From positions 2,232,001-2,296,000 of the forward strand of contig NZ_CP134609.1 in the NCBI RefSeq assembly GCF_031844705.1: a stretch of DNA of 64,000 nucleotides. The letters are read 5' to 3'. Both the position numbers and the translations under genes were made by a program. Below, one piece after another: positions 37,013-45,306 of this stretch. Position 1 is the stretch's first letter. Each line of letters starts with the position of its first letter. The DNA is from Streptomyces sp. ITFR-16. Lineage in GTDB: Bacteria > Actinomycetota > Actinomycetes > Streptomycetales > Streptomycetaceae. The notes beneath the pieces were generated by a model. It did no database searches. It saw nothing but the letters and a program-made list of their open reading frames with translations, and had not been told where the DNA came from.

Positions 37013-37420
37013 ATGACCCCGCCACCCGCCTCACCCGATCCGTACGGCGCGTTGAACCACGCGTCGTACGAAGGTGAAGGCGACCAGCCGCTGGTCCGTC
37101 CCTACGCCATGACCGGCGGACGGACCCGTCCGCGCTACCAGCTAGCGATAGAGGCGCTGGTCAGCACCACGGCCGACCCCGCGCACCTGGGGACCCTGCT
37201 CCCCGAGCACCAGCGAATCTGCCACCTGTGCCGTGAGGTCAAGTCGGTGGCGGAGGTGTCGGCCCTGCTGTCGATGCCGCTCGGCGTGGCCCGGATCCTC
37301 GTCGCGGACCTGGCGGAAGCCGGCATGGTGGCCATCCACCAGCCGGGCAACGGAGAGGCCGGCGGCGCGCCGGATGTGACACTGCTCGAAAGGGTGCTCA
37401 GTGGACTTCGCAAGCTCTAG
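37013..37420 (+). CDS. cvnC1: Conservon DUF742 protein CvnC (first operon)
   Basis: A 135-residue DUF742 protein with a winged-helix-like body: PLVRPYAMTGGRTRPRY, ICHLCREVKSVAEVSALL and GVARILVADLAEAGMVAI. It is proposed to link the sensor kinase to the GTPase. GGAGG precedes the ATG. Its 3' end overlaps cvnD1 by 20 bp. The 133-bp gap after cvnB1 is unusual inside a conservon and may hold an internal signal. Confidence 0.93.
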   Translation: MTPPPASPDPYGALNHASYEGEGDQPLVRPYAMTGGRTRPRYQLAIEALVSTTADPAHLGTLLPEHQRICHLCREVKSVAEVSALLSMPLGVARILVADLAEAGMVAIHQPGNGEAGGAPDVTLLERVLSGLRKL

Positions 37421-37982
37421 TGGCGGTGCTGCCCGGGCCACCACCTCGGCGAAGATCGTGGTGGCGGGTGGGTTCGGCGTGGGCAAGACCACGTTTGTCG
37501 GTGCCGTTTCGGAGATCAATCCGCTGCGTACCGAAGCCGTGATGACGTCCGCATCGGCGGGCATCGACGACCTCACCCACACCGGCGGCAAGACCACCAC
37601 GACGGTGGCCATGGACTTCGGCCGCATCACCCTGGACCAGGACCTGATCCTGTACCTCTTCGGTACACCGGGCCAGGACCGCTTCTGGTTCATGTGGGAC
37701 GACCTCGTACGCGGCGCCATCGGCGCCGTCGTCCTCGTCGACACCCGCCGCCTCGCCGACTGCTTCCCGGCCGTCGACTACTTCGAGAACAGCGGACTGC
37801 CGTTCGTCATCGCCCTCAACGGCTTCGACGGACACCAGCCCTACACCCCCGACGAGGTCCGCGAAGCCCTCCAGATCGGGCCCGACACCCCGATCATCAC
37901 GACGGACGCGCGGCACCGCGGCGATGCCAAGAGTGGCCTGATCACGCTGGTGGAGCACGCTCTGATGGCCCGGCTCAAGTAG
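37401..37982 (+). CDS. cvnD1: Conservon small GTPase CvnD (first operon)
   Basis: A 193-residue Ras-like/MglA-type GTPase. P-loop GGFGVGKTT, switch region TTTTVAMDFG, G3-like FGTPGQDRF and base-recognition ALNGFDG. GTG start inside the end of cvnC1, so translation is coupled. It differs from the second-operon copy at only six positions. Confidence 0.95.
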   Translation: MDFASSSGGAARATTSAKIVVAGGFGVGKTTFVGAVSEINPLRTEAVMTSASAGIDDLTHTGGKTTTTVAMDFGRITLDQDLILYLFGTPGQDRFWFMWDDLVRGAIGAVVLVDTRRLADCFPAVDYFENSGLPFVIALNGFDGHQPYTPDEVREALQIGPDTPIITTDARHRGDAKSGLITLVEHALMARLK

Positions 37983-38023
37983 GCACAAGTCGGTATTGCC
38001 GTACGGCAGTTACAGTAGTCAAT

Positions 38024-38061
38024 CGGGGGCGGACTGTGTCCTTTGACACGATCCGCCCCCG
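38024..38061 (+). terminator. Conservon 1 terminator
   Basis: A 17-bp stem CGGGGGCGGACTGTGTC against GACACGATCCGCCCCCG, with one G-U pair and one mismatch, 4-nt loop CTTT, 41 bp after the cvnD1 stop. Confidence 0.85.
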
Positions 38062-38137
38062 TATTCATAACGTTTCGAAAGAGAATTACCCCACGGTCGA
38101 CACCCGATGCGCACGTTCGGTACCACTGCGCTCACAT

Positions 38138-38169
38138 GAGCCCCGCCTTTTGACGGGGCTCGTTCTTTA
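38138..38169 (+). terminator. Second hairpin with T-rich tail upstream of conservon 2
   Basis: GAGCCCCG / CGGGGCTC with an 8-nt loop, followed by GTTCTTTA. It looks like an intrinsic terminator in the forward direction but no gene ends just before it. It could be a backup terminator or an attenuator in the leader of cvnA2. Confidence 0.65.
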
Positions 38170-38329
38170 TGCCCGTTTTATCTGAGGCGTGGGCCACTCG
38201 GAATCGCCCATTCCGACTGTTTGGAACGCGACCGGTAGCCGTGCTGCAATTCGTCGAACTCCCGAGTAGTACGGCCCTGAAACAAACACGGCACAACGTA
38301 GGTGCCGACGCCGAGAGGTTGTTGGTCGA

Positions 38330-41300
38330 GTGAGGCGTAACAACGAGGGCTCCACGGCGCAGGCGGAGCGGGGCAACTTCACCCCGCCGCAGCGCACCGC
38401 GGCGCCGTCCGCCGATGTGTCCGAAGGGATACCGGCCGGTGGCAGCACCAGCCGGCTGTCCCCGCGCAACTGGCGGGTGCCCACCCGGCTGAACGCGATC
38501 CTCCTGATCCCCGTCCTGGTCGGCCTCGTCATGGGCGGCTTCCAGGTCAAGGGCTCGATCGACACCTGGCAGGAGGCCCAGGACGCCGAGAAGACCGCGC
38601 TCATCGTGCGGGCGGCGGCCGAGTACGGGCAGGCGCTGCTCAACGAGCGCGACCTCACCGCCCGGCCCCTGCTGTCCAACAAGCGCGACGACGAGTCCGT
38701 CGCCCAGGTCCAGGCCACCACCGACGCCGCGGCGAAGAAGTTCGACGCGGCCGTTGAGGACATGCCGGCGAAGCAGGGTCTGGAGCGCCGCCTCAAGCTG
38801 TTCAAGCTGGAGGAGCCGAAGCTTCCGCAGCTGCGCAAGGCCGCCTACACCGCCGCCATGGACCCGGTGAAGACCGAAGAGGGCTACGTCAAGGTCCAGC
38901 ACTCCCTCATGGAGTTCTGCAACGAACTCGGCCTCGGCACCGGCAACATCACCAGCTACGGCCGCACCGTGTACGCGCTCGAGCTGGCCAAGGCTGCAGA
39001 ATCGCTTCAGCGCTCCATCGGCATGCACCTCCTGGTGCGCCCCAGCCGGGAGACCGGCAAGTTCAACGACCAGGTCAAGGCCTTCGGCTCGTACAACTAC
39101 CTGGAGCAGATCGCACTCGGCGAGTTCGTCTCCGGCGGTACGGAGGCCGACGCCGCCCGGCTGAAGAAGGTCATGGGCGACAAGGCCGCCGAGGGCGCCG
39201 CCAAGCTCAAGGCCGCCAAGGAGCAGGCCGAGGCGGCCGGGGTGCCGTTCGTGACGCCGCCCACCATCGACGGCTCGGTCTACGACGGCATGGCCCAGCA
39301 GATCGGCCAGGGCGGCAGCCCCGATGAGCTGAAGGCGAAGGGGATCACCCCCGACACCTGGATGGCGGCCGCCACGGCCAAGCTCGACGGCTACACCACG
39401 GTCGAGGACGAGCTCGTCGACAAGGCGGTGACCGAGGCCGCGGACATCTCCGCCGACGCCCGCACCGACGCCATCGTCAACGCCGCCGTCGTGATCATCG
39501 CGCTGCTGGCCGCCTTCCTCCTGGCCGGGCTCATGGCCCGCCAGATGAGCCGCTCGATGCGCCGGCTGCGTACGGCCGCCTTCGGTATCGCCGAGCAGCG
39601 GCTGCCCTCGCTCGTCGACCAGCTCTCGCGGACCGACCCGGGCCGGGTCGACACCCGTGTCCAGCCGATCCCGATCAACAGCCAGGACGAGATCGGCGAG
39701 GTCGCCCGCGCCTTCGACCAGGTGCACCGCGAGGCGGTCCGGCTGGCGGCCGAGCAGGCCATGCTGCGGGGCAACGTCAACGCGATCTTCACCAACCTCT
39801 CGCGCCGCAACCAGTCGCTCATCGAGGGCCAGCTGACCCTCATCACCGACCTGGAGAACAACGAGGCCGACCCGGACCAGCTGGAGAGCCTCTTCCGGCT
39901 GGACCACCTCGCGACCCGTATGCGCCGCAACGGCGAGAACCTCCTCGTCCTCGCGGGCGAGGAGCCCGGCCGCCGCTGGAACCAGCCGGTGCCGCTGGTG
40001 GACGTCCTGCGGGCCGCCTCGTCCGAGGTGGAGTCCTACGAGCGCATCGAGCTCTCCGGCGTCCCGGAGACCGACATCCACGGCCAGTCCGTCACCGACC
40101 TCGTGCACCTGCTGGCCGAGCTGCTGGAGAACGCCACCACGTTCTCCTCGCCGCAGACCAAGGTGCGGGTCACCGCGACCCGGCTGCCCGACAGCCGCGT
40201 GATGATCGAGATCCACGACAAGGGCATCGGCCTCACCGCCGAGGACTTCGCCGACATCAACCACAAGCTGGCCAACCCGCCGACGGTGGACGCCGCGGTC
40301 TCCCAGCGCATGGGCCTGTTCGTGGTCGGCCGGCTGGCCGACCGGCACGGCATCCGGGTCCAGCTGCGCCCCTCGGGCGAGCAGGCGGGGACGACCTCGC
40401 TGGTCATGCTGCCGGACGCCATCACCCACGGTGGCGGCGGCGACAGCGCCCCCACGCCGGACGACTTCACCGTCTCCTCGATCATCCCGCAGCAGCAGGC
40501 GTTCGACGCGGTCCCGCAGCAGCCGCAGCTGCGGACGGCGGAGGAGCTCGGCTTCGACGACTCGCGCTACGAGGACCCGGCGGACCCGGCCCAGCTCGAC
40601 CCGGTCGGCCGCTCGCTGATGCGCGAGGAGCGCCGTGCCGCGCTGGAGGCCCAGACCGGCGGCGAGCGCCCGGCGTTCCAGCAGGAGCAGCAGCCCCAGC
40701 AGGGGTACGCCGAGGCGTCCGCGTACGGCGAGGACCCCTACGCCACGAACCAGTACGCCCAGGAGCCGCAGCAGGGCGAGCAGCCGGAGCAGCAGCAGTA
40801 CGAGCAGCCCTCGTCCTCGTACGAGGCCGGCTACGACCCGTACCGCGGCGACACCGGCTATGACGGCCAGTCCGGCTACAGCGCGCCCCAGGGCAGCTAT
40901 GCGGAGGCGGCATATGCCTCTCCCGAGCTGCCCCAGCAGGGCTACGACGAGCAGTACGCCCCCCAGCCCCAGCAGGAAGAGTGGGCAGATCAGGGCGCGT
41001 ACCAGGGTGGCTTCGAGCCGGTGGCGCAGCCGGAACCGGAATCTGTTCCGAGCGCTCCCGCAGAGCCTCAGGAGCGCGTAGGCTTCGACCGTTCGGGCCC
41101 CGTCCCGAACGCCGGCCACGAGCTGACCGAAGCGGGTCTGCCGCGCCGGGGCGGCCAGCAGCACTGGCAGCCCACGGGCCGCGGCAACGACCGGCCCGCC
41201 GCCACGCAGGAGCAGCCGCAGCAGCAGGAACTGCCGCAGCGGCCGGCGCCCGCACAGCGGGACAACGACGGAAACGACGGTTCCGACGACTGGCGCTCGG

Positions 41301-41557
41301 CGAACGACGAGCGCTGGGAGCGGGCCGAGAAGCTCCGGGAGCCGAAGGCCGGCGGGGTCACCCCGTCCGGTCTTCCCCGGCGGGTGCCCAAGGCCAATCT
41401 GGTCGAGGGCACGGCCGAGCAGACCCAGCAGGGCGGCCCCCAGGTCTCCCGCGCGCCGGAGGACGTGCGTGGCAGGTTGAGCAACCTGCGACGCGGTGTC
41501 CTGCGGGGACGCAACGCGGGTTCGGACACCAGTAATACCTACAACCAGGAGCGTTAG
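38330..41557 (+). CDS. cvnA2: Conservon sensor kinase CvnA (second operon)
   Basis: A 1,075-residue paralogue of cvnA1. TM1 lies at about 54-73 (LNAILLIPVLVGLVMGG), the extracytoplasmic sensor domain follows, TM2 is at about 381-405 (AAVVIIALLAAFLLAGLMA), then HAMP and a GHKL ATPase with N-box LLAELLENATTFSS (about 594) and G1 box DKGIGLTAED. The sensor domain is unlike that of cvnA1, so a different signal is expected. The tail is rich in Gln, Tyr, Glu and Pro, and ends in the same conserved block (GLPRRVPKANLVEGTA, DVRGRLSNLRRG). GTG start. Confidence 0.93.
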   Translation: MRRNNEGSTAQAERGNFTPPQRTAAPSADVSEGIPAGGSTSRLSPRNWRVPTRLNAILLIPVLVGLVMGGFQVKGSIDTWQEAQDAEKTALIVRAAAEYGQALLNERDLTARPLLSNKRDDESVAQVQATTDAAAKKFDAAVEDMPAKQGLERRLKLFKLEEPKLPQLRKAAYTAAMDPVKTEEGYVKVQHSLMEFCNELGLGTGNITSYGRTVYALELAKAAESLQRSIGMHLLVRPSRETGKFNDQVKAFGSYNYLEQIALGEFVSGGTEADAARLKKVMGDKAAEGAAKLKAAKEQAEAAGVPFVTPPTIDGSVYDGMAQQIGQGGSPDELKAKGITPDTWMAAATAKLDGYTTVEDELVDKAVTEAADISADARTDAIVNAAVVIIALLAAFLLAGLMARQMSRSMRRLRTAAFGIAEQRLPSLVDQLSRTDPGRVDTRVQPIPINSQDEIGEVARAFDQVHREAVRLAAEQAMLRGNVNAIFTNLSRRNQSLIEGQLTLITDLENNEADPDQLESLFRLDHLATRMRRNGENLLVLAGEEPGRRWNQPVPLVDVLRAASSEVESYERIELSGVPETDIHGQSVTDLVHLLAELLENATTFSSPQTKVRVTATRLPDSRVMIEIHDKGIGLTAEDFADINHKLANPPTVDAAVSQRMGLFVVGRLADRHGIRVQLRPSGEQAGTTSLVMLPDAITHGGGGDSAPTPDDFTVSSIIPQQQAFDAVPQQPQLRTAEELGFDDSRYEDPADPAQLDPVGRSLMREERRAALEAQTGGERPAFQQEQQPQQGYAEASAYGEDPYATNQYAQEPQQGEQPEQQQYEQPSSSYEAGYDPYRGDTGYDGQSGYSAPQGSYAEAAYASPELPQQGYDEQYAPQPQQEEWADQGAYQGGFEPVAQPEPESVPSAPAEPQERVGFDRSGPVPNAGHELTEAGLPRRGGQQHWQPTGRGNDRPAATQEQPQQQELPQRPAPAQRDNDGNDGSDDWRSANDERWERAEKLREPKAGGVTPSGLPRRVPKANLVEGTAEQTQQGGPQVSRAPEDVRGRLSNLRRGVLRGRNAGSDTSNTYNQER

Positions 41558-41558
41558 T

Positions 41559-41981
41559 GTGAGCCCGATGAGCCAGGCGGCGCAGAATCTGAACTGGTTG
41601 ATCACCAACTTCGTGGACAACACCCCCGGGGTGTCCCACACGGTGGTGGTCTCCGCCGACGGACTCCTGCTGGCGATGTCCGAAGGTTTCCCGCGTGACC
41701 GTGCGGACCAGCTGGCGGCTGTCGCCTCCGGTCTGACCTCGCTGACCGCGGGTGCCTCCCGGATCTTCGAGGGCGGCGCGGTGAATCAGACAGTTGTGGA
41801 GATGGAGCGAGGGTTCCTCTTCATCATGTCCGTTTCCGACGGATCTTCGTTGGCCGTTCTCGCACACCCGGACGCCGACATCGGTCTGGTTGGGTACGAA
41901 ATGGCCCTTCTGGTCGACCGTGCCGGCAGCGTCCTCACCCCGGACCTCCGTGCCGAACTTCAGGGAAGTCTTCTTAACTAG
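41559..41981 (+). CDS. cvnB2: Conservon roadblock/LC7 protein CvnB (second operon)
   Basis: A 140-residue roadblock/LC7 protein, starting at GTG one base after the cvnA2 stop with GGAG upstream. It is 135/140 identical to the first-operon protein (differences near GGAVN, FLFIMSV, RAGS and the last residue). It should act with cvnD2. Confidence 0.93.
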   Translation: MSPMSQAAQNLNWLITNFVDNTPGVSHTVVVSADGLLLAMSEGFPRDRADQLAAVASGLTSLTAGASRIFEGGAVNQTVVEMERGFLFIMSVSDGSSLAVLAHPDADIGLVGYEMALLVDRAGSVLTPDLRAELQGSLLN

Positions 41982-42070
41982 TAGACAGACAGTGCGTTTC
42001 GCGTCACCGCGCCATAAGGTGCGGTGGCGCGGACCCATTGGGATCGGGACCGGCAGGCGGAGGAGGAATC

Positions 42071-42694
42071 GTGGGTACACCCCCAGGCGGGCACCAGTTC
42101 AACGGTGGCCAGCAGGTACCGGGTGAGCACGGGGACGATCGGTTCAACTTCCCCTCCACACCCGGCAGACAGGGCGCACAACAGCCTTATCAGCCGTATC
42201 AGCAGCCGCAGCAGCCCCAGCACCGCCAGGGTTCGGACTGGCCGCAGGAGCCGCAGCGCCCGCAGCGTCCCCACCGGTACGACTCCCCGCAGCCGCCGCC
42301 TCGCATCCAGCCGGTGCAGCCGCGGCGGGCCGCAGAGCCGGCGCCGGTCGCGCACAACCCGCTGGTCCGTCCGTACGCCATGACCGGCGGCCGGACCCGA
42401 CCGCGCTACCAACTCGCCATTGAGGCGTTGGTCAGTACCACGGCCGATCCGTCCCGGCTGCAAGGGCAGTTGCCCGAGCACCAGCGGATCTGCCGGCTGT
42501 GCTTCGAGATCAAGTCGGTGGCCGAGATCTCGGCCCTGCTCTCGATCCCCCTCGGCGTTGCCCGGATCCTCGTAGCCGACCTGGCAGAGGCCGGACTCGT
42601 CGCTATCCACCAGCCCGGCGGCGACGAGTCCGCCGGCGGCCAGCCAGATGTGACACTGCTCGAAAGGGTGCTCAGTGGACTTCGCAAGCTCTAG
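42071..42694 (+). CDS. cvnC2: Conservon DUF742 protein CvnC (second operon)
   Basis: A 207-residue DUF742 protein. Unlike the first-operon copy it has an 80-residue N-terminal low-complexity extension rich in Gln, Pro and Tyr (QQPYQPYQQPQQPQ), then the common core NPLVRPYAMTGGRTRPRY and GVARILVADLAEAGLVAI. The GTG at 42071 is preceded by GGAGGA at 7 nt. It overlaps cvnD2 by 20 bp. Confidence 0.92.
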   Translation: MGTPPGGHQFNGGQQVPGEHGDDRFNFPSTPGRQGAQQPYQPYQQPQQPQHRQGSDWPQEPQRPQRPHRYDSPQPPPRIQPVQPRRAAEPAPVAHNPLVRPYAMTGGRTRPRYQLAIEALVSTTADPSRLQGQLPEHQRICRLCFEIKSVAEISALLSIPLGVARILVADLAEAGLVAIHQPGGDESAGGQPDVTLLERVLSGLRKL

Positions 42695-43256
42695 CGGCGG
42701 AGCGGCCCGCTCCACTACCTCGGCGAAGATCGTGGTGGCAGGGGGCTTCGGCGTGGGTAAGACCACGTTTGTCGGTGCCGTTTCGGAGATCAATCCGCTG
42801 CGTACCGAAGCCGTGATGACGTCCGCATCGGCGGGCATCGACGACCTGACGCACACCGGGGACAAGACCACCACGACGGTGGCCATGGACTTCGGCCGCA
42901 TCACCCTGGACCAGGACCTGATCCTGTACCTCTTCGGTACACCGGGCCAGGACCGCTTCTGGTTCATGTGGGACGACCTGGTACGCGGCGCGATCGGCGC
43001 GGTGGTCCTGGTCGACACCCGCCGCCTCGCCGACTGCTTCCCGGCGGTCGACTACTTCGAGAACAGCGGGCTGCCGTTCGTCATCGCCCTCAACGGCTTC
43101 GACGGACACCAGCCCTACACCCCCGACGAGGTCCGTGAGGCGCTTCAGATCGGGCCGGACACGCCGATTCTCACGACGGACGCGCGGCACCGCGCGGATG
43201 CGAAGAGCGCGTTGATCACGCTCGTGGAGCATGCGCTGATGGCGCGGCTGCGCTAG
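42675..43256 (+). CDS. cvnD2: Conservon small GTPase CvnD (second operon)
   Basis: A 193-residue Ras-like GTPase with P-loop GGFGVGKTT, FGTPGQDRF and ALNGFDG. 187 of 193 residues match cvnD1, with long identical nucleotide runs including synonymous positions. Ends the second operon before a terminator hairpin. Confidence 0.95.
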   Translation: MDFASSSGGAARSTTSAKIVVAGGFGVGKTTFVGAVSEINPLRTEAVMTSASAGIDDLTHTGDKTTTTVAMDFGRITLDQDLILYLFGTPGQDRFWFMWDDLVRGAIGAVVLVDTRRLADCFPAVDYFENSGLPFVIALNGFDGHQPYTPDEVREALQIGPDTPILTTDARHRADAKSALITLVEHALMARLR

Positions 43257-43268
43257 GAGGTACGCGAG

Positions 43269-43299
43269 AGGCCCCGCACTCCTTGGGAGTGCGGGGCCT
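43269..43299. terminator. Conservon 2 / accE bidirectional terminator
   Basis: Perfect 14-bp inverted repeat AGGCCCCGCACTCC with a 3-nt loop, between convergent cvnD2 and accE, with short T run on the right. Confidence 0.88.
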
Positions 43300-43345
43300 T
43301 TGCCGTGCGGGCCTTGTCCTCAATCGCCGGACGGGCTTGATTCGG

Positions 43346-43552
43346 TCAGCCCTGCCAGCTGTGCGGGGCGCGGAAGCCGGGGGTGCGCTCCAGGCGGCGC
43401 CAGCCTGCTGTGTTGTGGCCTCGGCGGGCAGGGGCGTCGACGGGCTGGGACGCGGCGCGGGCGAGCAGGACGGCCGTTATGGCGGCCAGCTCCTCGGGGT
43501 CGGCGAGACCCTTCTCGACGCGCAGCACGGACTCGGCGGCAGTGGTGGTCAT
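43346..43552 (-). CDS. accE: Acyl-CoA carboxylase epsilon subunit
   Basis: A 68-residue small subunit that activates the actinobacterial acyl-CoA carboxylase complex. VLRVEKGLADPEELAAITAVL is the typical helix, and the end carries WRRLERTPGFRAPHSWQG. GGAG lies about 9 nt before the ATG. It follows accB by 17 bp in one operon. Confidence 0.93.
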   Translation of the reverse strand: MTTTAAESVLRVEKGLADPEELAAITAVLLARAASQPVDAPARRGHNTAGWRRLERTPGFRAPHSWQG

Positions 43553-43569
43553 GGATGTGTCTCCGTCTT

Positions 43570-45153
43570 CTACTGCGGGGGATTGCCGTGCTTGCGGGCC
43601 GGCAGATCGGCGTGCTTGGTGCGGAGCATCGCGAGCGAGGCGATCAGGACCTCGCGGGTCTCGGCCGGGTCGATGACGTCGTCGACCAGACCGCGCTCGG
43701 CGGCGTAGTAGGGGTGCATCAGTTCGGCCTTGTACTCCTTGACCATGCGGGTCCGCATGGCCTCCGGGTCCTCGGCGTCGGCGATCTGCCGGCGGAAGAT
43801 GACGTTGGCGGCACCTTCGGCGCCCATCACGGCGATCTCGTTGGTGGGCCAGGCGTAGGTGAGGTCCGCACCGATGGACTGGCTGTCCATGACGATGTAG
43901 GCACCGCCGTAGGCCTTGCGCAGGATCAGCGAGATCCTCGGCACCGTCGCGTTGCAGTACGCGTACAGCAGCTTCGCGCCGTGCCGGATGATCCCACCGT
44001 GCTCCTGATCGACGCCGGGCAGGAAGCCGGGTACGTCCAGAAGAGTGACGATGGGGATGTTGAATGCATCGCACATCTGGACGAAGCGGGCCGCCTTCTC
44101 GGACGCCTCGATGTCCAGGACGCCCGCGAGGGCCTGCGGCTGGTTGGCCACGATGCCGACGACCTTGCCGTCGAGGCGGGCCAGCGCGCAGATGATGTTG
44201 CGGGCCCAGCGCTCGTGGATCTCCAGGTAGTCGCCGTCGTCGACGAGCTCCTCGATGACCTTGTGCATGTCGTACGGGCGGTTGCCGTCGGCCGGGACCA
44301 GGTCCAGCAGGACGTCGCCGCGCCGGTCGGCCGGGTCGTCGCTCTCGACCGTGGGCGGGTTCTCGCGGTTGTTGGAGGGCAGCATCCCGATGAGGTAGCG
44401 GACCTCGGCGATGCAGGTCTCCTCGTCGTCGTACGCGAAGTGCGCGACGCCCGAGGTCTCGGCGTGCACATCGGCGCCGCCGAGGCCGTTCTGGGTGATC
44501 TCCTCGCCGGTGACCGCCTTCACGACGTCCGGTCCGGTGATGAACATCTGCGAGGTCTCACGGACCATGAAGACGAAGTCGGTCAGGGCGGGGCTGTAGG
44601 CGGCGCCGCCCGCGCACGGGCCGAGCATCACGCTGATCTGCGGGATGACGCCGGAGGCGCGGGTGTTGCGCTGGAAGATGCCGCCGTAGCCGGCGAGGGC
44701 CGAGACGCCCTCCTGGATACGGGCGCCGGCGCCGTCGTTGAGCGAGACCAGCGGGGCACCGGCCGAGATGGCCATGTCCATGATCTTGTGGATCTTGGTG
44801 GCGTGGGCCTCGCCCAGCGCGCCGCCGAAGATCCGGAAGTCGTGCGCGTAGACGAAGACCGTGCGGCCCTCGACCGTGCCCCAGCCGGTGATCACACCGT
44901 CCGTGTACGGCTTCTTCGCCTCCAGGCCGAAGCCCGTCGCCCGGTGCCGGCGCAGCTGCTCGACCTCCTTGAACGAACCCGGGTCCACGAGCAGCTCGAT
45001 GCGCTCGCGCGCGGTCAGCTTGCCCTTGGCGTGCTGCGCCTCGGTCGCCCGGTCACTGGGGCCACGCCGGGCCTGCTCGCGCAGAGCCAGCAGTTCGGCC
45101 ACGCGGCCGCGGGTGTCGCTCGGCTCGCCCTGGGTTTCGTCCACAACGGTCAT
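43570..45153 (-). CDS. accB: Acetyl/propionyl-CoA carboxylase beta (carboxyltransferase) subunit
   Basis: A 527-residue carboxyltransferase that moves carboxyl groups from biotin-AccA to acetyl- or propionyl-CoA. Both crotonase-like halves are present (LNDGAGARIQEGV with GYGGIFQRNTRASGVIPQIS; LLDVPGFLPGVDQEHGGI). At the position that sets substrate range (Asp422 in PccB, Ile in AccB of S. coelicolor) this protein has Ile420, in GGAYIVMDS, so it should be the AccB type able to take acetyl-CoA for malonyl-CoA supply. Operon with accE. Confidence 0.95.
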   Translation of the reverse strand: MTVVDETQGEPSDTRGRVAELLALREQARRGPSDRATEAQHAKGKLTARERIELLVDPGSFKEVEQLRRHRATGFGLEAKKPYTDGVITGWGTVEGRTVFVYAHDFRIFGGALGEAHATKIHKIMDMAISAGAPLVSLNDGAGARIQEGVSALAGYGGIFQRNTRASGVIPQISVMLGPCAGGAAYSPALTDFVFMVRETSQMFITGPDVVKAVTGEEITQNGLGGADVHAETSGVAHFAYDDEETCIAEVRYLIGMLPSNNRENPPTVESDDPADRRGDVLLDLVPADGNRPYDMHKVIEELVDDGDYLEIHERWARNIICALARLDGKVVGIVANQPQALAGVLDIEASEKAARFVQMCDAFNIPIVTLLDVPGFLPGVDQEHGGIIRHGAKLLYAYCNATVPRISLILRKAYGGAYIVMDSQSIGADLTYAWPTNEIAVMGAEGAANVIFRRQIADAEDPEAMRTRMVKEYKAELMHPYYAAERGLVDDVIDPAETREVLIASLAMLRTKHADLPARKHGNPPQ

Positions 45154-45306
45154 GTATCGACCCTACGAACCCGACCAAGAAAACCCTGCCGTCGACTCCG
45201 TACAGTCTCCTGCCCGGTTTACTGGTGGAGCCTGACAGAAGCGTTGGCCCATGCAGGCGAAGTACCAGCCAGTACCGGTCCCCGTTTGTGGGAGTTCCAC
45301 AAAGGT

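Larger units (their letters stand above)
37983..38329. promoter_or_regulatory. Intergenic region between conservons 1 and 2
   Basis: 347 bp with no gene recognised. It holds two hairpins (38024-38061 and 38138-38169, listed separately) and then about 160 bp leading to the GTG of cvnA2, which should contain that operon's promoter. Confidence 0.5.

Noticed and set aside
38132..41641. 1,169-codon minus-strand frame opposite cvnA2
   Set aside because: Same GC-shadow effect; repetitive Leu/Arg/Gly composition without motifs.
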